Source: Pampus argenteus (Eukaryota; Chordata; Actinopteri; Scombriformes; Stromateidae). Taken from it: 64,000 nucleotides of DNA. The notes under the pieces were generated by a model. It was not told the DNA's origin and ran no database searches. It was given only the letters and a program-made list of their open reading frames with translations. The translations under genes were made by a program, and so were the position numbers. The DNA is taken from assembly GCA_036937835.1 (NCBI GenBank), contig CM072863.1, positions 1,601,001 to 1,665,000 of the forward strand, written 5' to 3'. This document shows positions 13,001 through 21,345 of this stretch, piece by piece (within the stretch, counting starts at the first letter, position 1; every line of letters starts with the position of its first letter).

Positions 13001-14926
13001 CGGCCTGGCGGTGCACGAGAAGCTGGTGCACCCAGAAATGCGTCCCCTGCACAAGAAGCTGATAGATCAGTTCCAGATGATGAGGAGCAGCCTCTGCCAC
13101 GTGAGTGCACAAAAGCATTCACACACAAGAAAGATTATGATGAGAAAAACATACACGCAATAATAGAAACCATGTTCTCTCCAAGCTAAAATAAGCACGA
13201 CTAACCAAAACTAAACCAACGTTGAGTCTGTTATAAACATGCTGGAAGCGTGAGGATCTTATCATGATCCTCGCTAACATAACTGTGTCACTACAAATCT
13301 GAACTTTATCAACTTTCAACATTTCACCTGTTTAATTTAATTTTCAGACATTTACGCTGTTTTTGTCTTAAATGTGGAATCTCTTGCTTTCAAACATGCA
13401 TGCATACACATGCAGTATGATGCATATATCTGAGGGCAGCATGGACATTCAGAGCAGTGTTTCTATGTGGCGTTGCAGGGTCTGCCGGGTCTAGACAAGG
13501 CTGGATCAGGAGCCAACACTCCCAGAGGGATCCTGGCCTCTCACAGCCCCATGAGCCCTGAGGGCTTCAAACTCCTGCACCGGCACAGGTCAGCAACACA
13601 AACACTCACCTCAACTAACATTATTCTGCTTTGTGTTCGTCGAGCGACAGCCTGTCACACTCTTCATCGTTATAGTCAACACACGTAGCTCCTTCTCATC
13701 GGGTCTCCATCTCTCCTCATAATGTCATTAAGAATCTCTAATCACTTATTTCCTCGCTGCATCTGTGTTTCTACTGTTTCTACTCTTTACTGCACACATC
13801 ACATTCATTTTCTCTTTTTCTCTCCTTTTCCGTCACATCACTCTACATCTTTGCTTCCTGCATGTCTACAAACTCCCGCTTCACTCTCATTCTCATTTAA
13901 TCACCTAATGCATGTTTTGGTTGTCGCTCTGCCTCCTTCCTACTCTGCATGGCTCCTCCTTTGGTCCTTCTTCTTGTTCCTCTCCTCCCTTCCTCTCCTC
14001 TCCTCCCTCTTCCTCCACTCTGCCCTTATTTCCCTTCCCTCCCTCTACTTCCACCCCAATTCCTCTTTTTTCCCACCATCCCTTTTGCTCCTCCCAGTCC
14101 CATAGCCGTTTTGACTCCAGTGCGCAACTCCTCCTCCTCTCTCTCCTCTCACAACTCCAGCGAGACAGGGAACGTTGGCAGTCTGCTCATCCTGGCCGAC
14201 GGCATGGTGGTGGAGCACCCCGAGGACTTCTACCGCATGCAGGTCAGTGGAGCTCAGGGCTGTCAGGGTCAGTAAAACAAGTGCACCAAGGAAGCAAAGC
14301 CAAAAAAAGGACAACAGATATTCATCAGTTTTGTTGTAAAAAAAAAGACATGCAGTCCAACTTTTGATTTTGCATCATTTAACTTCACTGCTTTCTCCCT
14401 GCAGGCAAGCCCCTCCTCCTCTAGTCTTAGCTCCACCCACTCCGCGCCTTCTCAGATGATAAACTCCGCCCCTTCTACCATCAGAGGTAAGCTCAGATAC
14501 AGTATGTAACACCACATGTTTGCAGGAAGTTACACAATGTGTTTAGATGCATGTGTTTTACGGTGTGTATGTTTTCTGGTTCTTCTGCAGTTGGTTCTCC
14601 TTCTCTGCCAGACAAATACAGACACAACAGAGAGCTGCTGATGCTGCTGCCGCCGCACAGAGAGCGGCCGAGCAGTGCGATGTACACCAACATCACAGAG
14701 AATGGACAGGTATGAGGAGATGGAGGCAACAGTTGAAACATGTAGTGCATTGAGATGAATAGAACAGTCACTTTTTATATTATTAATTATACTTTAGCTC
14801 ATCAAATACAATTTGTTGTTTTTTTTCAGCCAATGAACTTCCAGCGAGCGTTGTTCCATCAGGTGATTGGTCCGTGCAAACCCTGCAGTGACCCCAACCT
14901 CTCTGTAGCCGATAAAGGTGGCCGAG

Positions 14927-14957
<31 letters not shown>

Positions 14958-15820
14958 ACACACTACAGACAGTATACTCAAGGTGGAAAGATTATCACTT
15001 CCTCTCCTCTCCTCTCCTCTCCTCTCCTCTCCTCTCCTCTCCTCTCCTCTCCTCTCCTCTCCTCTCCTCTCCTCTCCTCTCCTCTCCTCTCCTCTCCTCT
15101 CCTCCTCCAGTCCTCACCACCCCCAGTAGTTGGAGTTTGGACAGTGGTACCAGAGAAGCCCTCCCCTTCCTCTCTGCCCACGTTGGCAGTGTCATGGCGC
15201 CTCCTGTCCCCCCACGAAACCAGCCTCATGGTATGACACTACCTCCAGGTGTGTGTGTGTGTGTGTGTGTCCATCTCTGGCTTTGGTTTGTGTGTAAAAT
15301 GATAAAATGATGATGTCTAAACATTTAAATGATTTGTTATGTTATGATACTCACCAGTTTTAACAATTGTATATATATATATATATATATTGAACTGACC
15401 CTTTAACTTCTGTATTATAGTATAATAGTAGTATTTATAGAATCTGAACCAGTTGACCAGTGACAAAAAAAGAAAACAAACAGGAAACACCTCCCTCCCA
15501 CACACACTCCTCCACCTCCTCCTCCCCACTTCTAATCCCCCCTCACCTTTCTCTTCATCCTCTCTGTCTTCTTCTTCTTCTTCTTCTTCTTCTTCTTCTT
15601 GTTTCTCCTGCTCCTCTTCTTCTCTGAGGTGTGAGGTGTGTGTGTGTGTGTGTGTGTGTGTGCATCTCTCTCAGTCAGTCCTGCTGTGTCTCCCCCTGTA
15701 GGGCAACACCTGTTGATGCACTTTGACGCTTTCCACCACCAGGTCAGCGACCTCCCTCCAGCTCTCCCTGCGCGCTCCTTAAGAAAGGTACCCTCCTCCT
15801 CCTCCTTCTCTTCCTCCTCC

Positions 15821-15853
<33 letters not shown>

Positions 15854-16781
15854 TCTTCCTCATCTTCCTCTTCTTCCTCCTCCTTCTCTTCCTCCTTTTC
15901 CTCCTCCTCCTCCTCCTCTTCCTCTTCCTCTTCATATTCCTCTTCCTCTTCTTCCTCATCCTCCTCGTCCTCTTCCTCCTTCTCTACCTCCTCCTCCTCC
16001 TTCTTCTCCTCCTCATCCTCCTCCTCCTCCTCCTCCTCCTTCTCTTTCTCCTCTACCTCTTCATCCTCCTAATCATATTCCTCCTTCTCTACCTCATCCT
16101 CTTCCTCCTCCTCCTCCCCTTCCTCTTACTCCTTCTCTACCTCCTCCTCTTCCTCCTCTTCCTCATCCCCCTCCTCCTCCTCCTTCTCTTCCTCCACCTC
16201 CTCCTCCTCCTCCTTCTTCTCTTCTTCCTCCTCCTCCTCCTTTTCTTCCTCCTCATCCTCTTCCTCATCCTCCTCCTTCCTCTTACTCCTTCTCTACCTC
16301 CCCCTCTTCCTCCTCTTCCTCATCCCCCTCCTCCTCCTCCTTCTCTTCCTCCTCCTCCTCCTCTCCTTCTCTACCTCCTCCTCCTCCTTCTTCTCTTCTT
16401 CCTCCTCCTCCTCCTTTTCTTCCTCCTCTTCCTCATCCCCCTCCTCCTCCTCCCTTTCTTCCTCCTCCTCCTCCTCTCCTTCTCTACCTCCTCCTCCTCC
16501 TTCTTCTCTTCTTCCTCCTCCTCCTCCTTTTCTTCCTCCTCTTCCTCATCCCCCTCCTCCTCCTTTCCTTCTCTACCTCCTCCTCCTCCTTCTTCTCTTC
16601 TTCCTCCTTCTCCTCCTTCTCTTCCTCCTCTTCCTCCTCCTCCTCCTCCTCTTCCTCATCTTTTCTTATCAGTAATGTTACATGAGGACTATCAGATCAA
16701 TATTTAATGACACATAGAAGGAAATCCAGCTGCTGATAAGCCTACATACAGTATGTAGAAACGTTGGGATAAATCAGTGCT

Positions 16782-16824
<43 letters not shown>

Positions 16825-17512
16825 GTCTCCCCTGCACCCTATACCTGCCTCGCCCACCAGTCCACAGTCCATCCTGGATGGCAGTAACTCCACCTTGTCA
16901 GGCAGCGCCAGCTCTGGAGTCTCCTCCCTCAGTGAGAGCAACTTCGGCGGCCCCACCTCTTCCTCCGACCCCCCGGCCAGTCGCACAGACACCCTGGAGT
17001 CCGTCCCGAGCAGCCAGGCCTGGACCACCGACCAGGAAGACCTCGACTCACCTTACCAGCCCGTCAGGTACAGCGTCTCCGAGCCGGAAGTCCTGGACGG
17101 AGTCAAAGTCTCAGCCTGCCGCAGCCTCTCCGCTCCAGGAGGTGTCTCCCCGGCCCAGGCAGGGGGACAAATCCAGCCCCAGGCTCCGGTGTCGGCCTCC
17201 ACTGGAACTCCAGCACAACCACAGCAGCAGGATGGCCTGCCCCACCCCCAACACATCTACTATCACTTCCACCCACACTACATCCCCCACCACCCGCCTC
17301 TTTACCACCTCCATGAGCCCCCTCCAGCACTGCCCCCTAAACCCTACCTCAGAGAGGGGTGCATCCCTGAAGAGGACCTGAACACCACGCCTGCTCCACC
17401 TGCGCCCTCCGCACCGCGGCCAATGCCACGCAAGATCTCCCAGCCCATAATCGCAGCAACCAAGGAGGAGCAAGCTAAGGTGGCGTGGGGACACGGCATC
17501 AGTGAGGAGTGA
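18..17512 (+). CDS. dock3: Dedicator of cytokinesis 3 (DOCK3/MOCA), Rac GEF, 3' part of the gene, 41 visible exons
   Basis: DOCK-B family exchange factor that loads GTP on Rac at the plasma membrane and drives actin and axon outgrowth (family knowledge). Exons read by GT/AG and phase: 18-144, 307-431, 976-1138, 1233-1339, 1491-1662, 1815-1912, 1992-2075, 2254-2354, 2471-2552, 2826-2996, 4491-4683, 4894-5021, 5697-5843, 6624-6722, 7284-7378, 7484-7559, 7715-7815, 8518-8576, 8731-8879, 9003-9088, 9245-9271, 9511-9606, 9779-9839, 10175-10268, 10361-10509, 10677-10763, 10988-11092, 11237-11378, 11496-11662, 11775-11861, 11957-12136, 12684-12767, 12984-13100, 13479-13588, 14098-14242, 14405-14486, 14591-14709, 14830-14917, 15111-15230, 15702-15787, 16826-17512. 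The last residues (KEEQAKVAWGHG) and the serine/proline tail fit DOCK3 better than DOCK4, as I recall those proteins. The N-terminal SH3 region lies before the window. The first visible exon has a one-base frameshift at 61-63. Introns hold microsatellites and otherwise nothing I recognise, except one candidate exon at 3332-3511. Confidence 0.93.
307..1912 (+). other. dock3: dock3 DHR-1 (C2-like, phosphoinositide-binding) domain exons
   Basis: Five exons (307-431, 976-1138, 1233-1339, 1491-1662, 1815-1912) encode the DHR-1 region; it starts a little earlier, in exon 18-144. Landmarks are DIRNDLYLTLERGDFERG, a strand reading KNIEVTVYVLYADGEILK, HSFVLYHNNSPRW-type sequence (here HRSFVLYHNNSPRWSEV), the FRGSHLRFEFRHCS strand and the CDENTTFSNHALYLGLP loop. 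In DOCK proteins this domain binds membrane phosphoinositides and brings the exchange factor to the membrane; that is family knowledge. No stop or frameshift is seen from exon 307-431 onward. Confidence 0.85.
2772..2813. repeat. (TG)n microsatellite ending 12 nt before a dock3 acceptor
   Basis: Alternating TG, interrupted once by C, ending just before the acceptor at 2824-2825. It occupies the place of the polypyrimidine tract. TG runs in this position can bind TDP-43/CELF-type splicing factors (general knowledge). Confidence 0.9.
3332..3511 (+). other. Candidate in-frame 180-nt cassette exon in a dock3 intron
   Basis: A GC-rich island inside the AT-rich 1.5-kb intron 2997-4490. It has an acceptor (CCACACACCACAG) before 3332 and a near-consensus donor (TCA then GTAAGT) after 3511. 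It is exactly 180 nt, open in the frame set by the flanking phase-0 exons, and encodes 60 residues rich in Pro, Gly, Ala and Gln (starts GSQPCPGPNQ, ends ALRPSPLS). Inclusion would insert these residues between ...LIFTQ and AALLNSF in the helical middle of DOCK3. No such segment exists in the DOCK3/DOCK4 sequences I remember. It could also be chance. Confidence 0.45.
3586..3619. repeat. (CA)n microsatellite in a dock3 intron
   Basis: Uninterrupted CA dinucleotides about 70 bases downstream of the candidate cassette exon 3332-3511. Confidence 0.9.
5035..5091. repeat. Short tandem repeat, unit about 10 nt (ACACAGAGTA)
   Basis: Four to five head-to-tail copies, the last shortened, directly after the donor of the exon ending at 5021. 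It has no spacers, so it is not CRISPR-like. Confidence 0.85.
5337..5690. repeat. Polypyrimidine (CCT/CTT)n tract before a dock3 acceptor
   Basis: About 350 nt of almost pure pyrimidine with a (CCT)n core around 5521-5577, running up to the acceptor before 5697. Translations of either strand give poly-Ser, poly-Leu, poly-Glu or poly-Arg and are artefacts. Confidence 0.9.
6895..7281. repeat. Polypyrimidine (CTCCTCCCT)n tract before a dock3 acceptor
   Basis: About 390 nt of imperfect CTCCT/CCCTCT repeats ending at the acceptor before 7284. It is a second very long pyrimidine tract at a dock3 3' splice site. Confidence 0.9.
7633..7710. repeat. (TG)n microsatellite before a dock3 acceptor
   Basis: Long TG run interrupted by TCTG and TTTTG, ending a few bases before the acceptor GCAG at 7711-7714. 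Confidence 0.9.
9511..13100 (+). other. dock3: dock3 DHR-2 catalytic Rac-GEF domain exons
   Basis: The exons between about 9511 and 13100 encode the DHR-2 domain. Lobe A is the helical part (NFYKSEINKEEMYIRYIHKL, then AENYTEAAFTLLLYWELL). Lobe B holds FRVGFYGRKFPFFLRNKEFV and YAVTPVPDSV. Lobe C holds KNQELRTLISQYQHKQLHG and the nucleotide-sensor segment DAAVNGGIARYQEAFF, encoded across the 12136/12684 junction. In DOCK proteins a valine in this insert displaces bound nucleotide; the Val of AVNGG is the best match. The domain ends near KKLIDQFQMMRSSLCH. It is complete and open. Confidence 0.85.
9950..10003. repeat. (TA)n microsatellite in a dock3 intron
   Basis: About 27 TA units in the intron between exons 9779-9839 and 10175-10268. 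Confidence 0.9.
15001..15108. repeat. (CCTCT)n pentanucleotide tract forming a 3' splice site
   Basis: About 21 near-perfect CCTCT units that run directly into CCTCCAG, the acceptor of the optional exon 15111-15230. The whole polypyrimidine tract of this splice site is a length-variable minisatellite. Confidence 0.9.
15371..15390. repeat. Short (TA)n tract in a dock3 intron
   Basis: About ten TA units. The rest of the intron 15231-15701 holds a TG run (15241-15270), a (CTT)n run (15569-15600) and a second TG run (15636-15662). Confidence 0.8.
15789..16664. repeat. Giant polypyrimidine (CCT/CTT)n intronic satellite
   Basis: Nearly 880 nt of almost pure C/T on the coding strand. From about 16121 it shows a higher-order repeat of roughly 90-120 nt marked by CCTTCTCTACCTCC and CTCATCCCCCTCC blocks, so it grew by duplicating segments as well as by slippage. 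It makes up most of the last dock3 intron. Confidence 0.9.
16787..16824. repeat. (TC)n microsatellite before the last dock3 acceptor
   Basis: Uninterrupted CT dinucleotides ending in CTAG at 16822-16825, the acceptor of the last coding exon. It serves as that exon's polypyrimidine tract. Confidence 0.9.
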
Positions 17513-20060
17513 CGTGTCGGCTCATCACTTGGAGGATTCACGTAAACGCAAAATAAACTCTTTCATGAAGAGAGTGAGAAGAAAGCAAGAACTGAAAGAT
17601 GTTGAGAGAAACCCGCCCCGCCCCCACTCCCAATGACCAAACTAAAGTAATCACTAGAGGTAAAAACCTGAAGGTCCTAACAGAGTATAAATAGATGTTA
17701 AATCCTAAATATGTTAAAACAAGCAGCACTTTAACGAAGCAACAGAGCACCAAAACATAGAAGAATTATAATCTTCATTCATAATATATTTTTAGAAACA
17801 GTCAAAGCAGAGATTATAGGTTATGATGATGATGATTATTTAGATGCTGCATATGAATAAAGTGATGATCTAAGTTAGTTCTTCCACCTGAGCAACAACC
17901 AGCTAAATAACAGAGAGACGACTGAAACAACACAAGAAACAACAAGGCGGAGCCGAAAAAGGATTTATTTATATATTCCAACAAAAGAATCAAAGTATGT
18001 AGATAAATATGATACAGTATAAAGAAATATATAAATATAATTAATCTGAAGATGAACCCTATGTAGAAATATGCAAGATAAACGGCCTCTGGAGCCATTA
18101 GTAGCTGCTTGATGAAACATGATCTGCACTCATAAAGCTCCTGAAAATGTTGTTTTCTACAAGTTCAAGAGTCAAGAAATAATTTAATAATTTAAGCGTG
18201 TGATGTTGACGAGGGATTTAACACGTGAGGGTTTTATTTTAGCTGATGATGCGTTCAGGGGAAGAAAGACAAACCTGTAAATGTGTGCGAGGCATCAGAC
18301 GGATTTATAGACAATAATTAACTATAATAAATATACACTTTTTGCCATTTTTTATGAACTGTAATGACTGTGGGTTTTTTTTTTTTTTTAAATCAGGGTA
18401 CTGTTTTATATGCATGTTCATTTATTGGAAGTTACATCCTAAATAGAGACTGTGAGCGAACCACAAAGGTGGAGAAGCTCTGTGCACTGAAGTCCGTTTA
18501 TAGTTTTAAGAACCACATAAATCACCAACAACATAAAACCGTTTTACTTTTAGCGACCAGCTAAGGTGAGGCCAGGTGAGCCACCTCACCTGGCCTCACC
18601 TGGCCTCACCTGGCCTCCGTTTTATGGTTGAGAATGAATGAAGATGAGGCTGGTCACCTGATTTAGCCGGTTCACCACCACCACACCTTGCTTCTGTCAC
18701 AGTGTGTGTGTAGACTTTAATCTCGAGAAACTTTAAATCATACATTTGTTTCTAACTAGATATTAACAATTTCCATCTGCTTGAAATTCTCAATAGAACT
18801 CCAAATATGTATTAATCCGCCGCTGCAAATAGTCCTCAACATACTACTTACTCCTGTTTGAGTGACGTTTGCTAAAGTTTTGGTTTTGGTCTTTGAATCA
18901 CGCTCGCCTTATAAATGAGTTTGTGATTGTGAACATAACTCATTTATGTGCTTTAAATGGCATTTTGTCACAAAGTATATTAATTTATATCTGTGACATA
19001 CAAACTGTGATTTTAATCATTTTTCTTTAAAAGGCGCTGAGTTGATGTTTGGTTCATATTCAGCTTGTTTTCTTCTTTCTTTACACATTTAATGCCTGTG
19101 AATATAGTACTATATAGCAGTATAGTACTATAGTACTATGTATAGTACTATAGTACTATAGTACTATACATAGTACAGAACATCAGAACATGATGAGCAC
19201 CAGATGTTGATTTATTCATTCATTAGATTTTCAGTAAGAAATTAATTTTGCAATAATAAACATACTTTTGTTATATTACTACAAAAAACCCCTTTTTCTT
19301 TATTAGTGTGATTAGGAAAGAGTTTACAACGAGGGAATAAAGATTCATGAAGCACACTGAGTGAAGGATTCGCTATGCAAAGCTCCACTAGTTTATTCTC
19401 ACAATGTTTAAAGTCTTCAGGTTCTTTCTTTAAGAACTGAAGCGTTTGTTCAGTTAACGTGATGTTTTTCAAGCAGAGACATTTATGTCTTAATACCTGT
19501 GAGGAAGGAGGAAGTGACAGATCATCCTCTAAGTGATGCATGTTAGACACTAAAACCACTGAACAGTTTGTATTTCTTTGTAAATGCTGCGACAGATAAA
19601 AAGAGGAACGTGAAGGGAAGAGACTCAGATTCAGTGATTTCTGTGTACATAAACTAGCAGAGTGTATTTATACCGACCGTAAAGGGCAAAACTTGTATAC
19701 ATGTAGATTGTGATCGTCCTGCCTTGTACTTTCTGATGTAAAACTGTTTTTAAAGCTAAACAACAGCAAACATTACACGTTCCTTTTGTCTAATTCAGAT
19801 TATTTCAGGGCAGCTGAGGGGAGGTTTATTATTTTGTGTATTTTGCATCAATGATCCAGATAGTGGACGGTACTCAACGATGTACAATGATGCTAAGAAG
19901 TATTTCTTGTGTATATATCAAAGTGTTCATGGTGTTAGCATGGGTATAAACTGTGACGTGTACGACAGTAGATGTAAATACTCACTTTTTTTTTTCCTAC
20001 TCACTAAACTGCTGTGTTGTGGATTCATGATTAATGACAAACATTAAACTGTAATGTTTT
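17513..20060 (+). other. dock3: dock3 3'UTR
   Basis: About 2.5 kb of AT-rich non-coding sequence follows the dock3 stop. The best polyadenylation signal is ATTAAA at 20043-20048, just before the tail-to-tail neighbour on the other strand; an earlier AATAAA lies near 17551. The UTR contains a perfect 16-bp hairpin at 18565-18600 and a cluster of GTACTATA palindromes at 19103-19176. No coding sequence is seen on either strand. Confidence 0.6.
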
Positions 20061-21225
20061 ATTGACTCAGCTGTGACTCAGTCCGTCTTTATTTGACACG
20101 TTTCAAATAAAACTGCAAACACATTAAATATTAAATAAACAAGACAGATATGGAGGCCAACATTATACCATCTACAGTAGTAGATGGTACAGAAGTACTG
20201 CAAATGGTTCAACACGTTTAAAATACAAAGAAATATCACATGACCGATAAAAAGTAAATAAAAATAAAATCCCATTTTATTTAAATGTAGCTGCAAACAT
20301 TCACATCAATTCAAATCATAACAGCAGACTTTAGTTCAGGAAGTCTTATATTTCTCTTCATGTCCAAGTCAAATATTATTTGTTAACTGGACTGCATCTA
20401 TATATAATCTATATATATAAATATGCTTATAGAGCTTTTCTATAATGGTCCTCATATGGACTGATTACAGACAGCAGCTTCCATGCAGGCTGCTGCTAAC
20501 TTAACTTGACTTAAAACATCTCTTCATATGCTCGTGTTGTGTTTTATATTTCTGAATGCAGTATTTCAGGGCGACTATGTAACATGTGTTCAGGGAATGT
20601 GGATGAAAACCAGACTTTTGATTAACTCAGCATATTTACAGCAATATTTATCAAGATGCATGTTCCCTATTAAATAAACCAATAAATGAAATAAACAGAA
20701 ACAAGTGAACAAACGTCATCAGCAGACAGATCATTGAAACAACGTTTTTGAACATTTATAGGTTAGTTTGGGGGGTTTTCAAGCCTCTTTTAATGCCACT
20801 GTTTGTTTTCTTGTCATTATTTATTTGAATAAATTGTTTATGAGCTTCCTCTGATACGAGTTAATGAGGTTACATTTGTGGGATTGTGGTTATGGATATA
20901 AAACAAGTTTCAGATCCGGCAGCTGAAACTGTTGTGTCCTCTGTGTTTGGAGCATTTCAGTGTCTCATATTTGATTCAAGTGTTTGCTACACTGCCCCCT
21001 GCTGGTCCTGCTGCAGTAAGACAGGAAGCTGAATCTTCATCTCTATTTTACAGCTAACAGGTTTCTACAGGCGTCTGTTTCTACTGTTAACCCTAAAAAC
21101 CAGGCCTCAACTTAAAACACACCCTTTGGATAAATGAATAAATGAAACACGGCTGAAATGCCCCAACTGCTCCACAAATATCTTTACTCTTTGGGTCTAA
21201 AGCTCAAACTGGTCTTGACATAAAT

Positions 21226-21271
<46 letters not shown>

Positions 21272-21345
21272 CATATAAGAGCAGAGACGGTGAACTTTAA
21301 GGCACGTGTCAAACTAGAGAAGCTCCTGTTCATCATGTGGACGGG

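Larger units (their letters stand above)
13479..17512 (+). other. dock3: dock3 C-terminal serine- and proline-rich tail exons
   Basis: Eight exons encode a low-complexity tail with serine runs (SSSSLSSHNSSE, SPSSSSLSSTHSAPSQ), the conserved DAFHH...PPALPAR segment, SPLHPIPASPTSPQS, a histidine-rich stretch (HIYYHFHPHYIPHHPP) and SH3-type proline motifs (MAPPVPPRNQ at 15111-15230; PPPALPPKPYLRE in the last exon). DOCK tails bind SH3 partners such as Crk-type adaptors (family knowledge). The last exon (16826-17512) is 687 nt with the stop TGA at 17510-17512. The exon at 15111-15230 is not part of the mammalian DOCK3 tail as I remember it. Confidence 0.8.

Noticed and set aside
15638..16072. Poly-serine reading frame
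   Set aside because: Microsatellite translation in the last dock3 intron.
18..17512. DOCK4 instead of DOCK3
   Set aside because: The two are close paralogues through DHR-2, but the C-terminal segments (DAFHH...PPALPAR, SPLHPIPASPTSPQS, KEEQAKVAW) match DOCK3 as I remember it. A search against both would settle it.
20165..20192. Hairpin ACCATCTAC/GTAGATGGT between the two convergent genes as a terminator
   Set aside because: Short, and eukaryotic genes end by polyadenylation; I see no reason to assign it a function.
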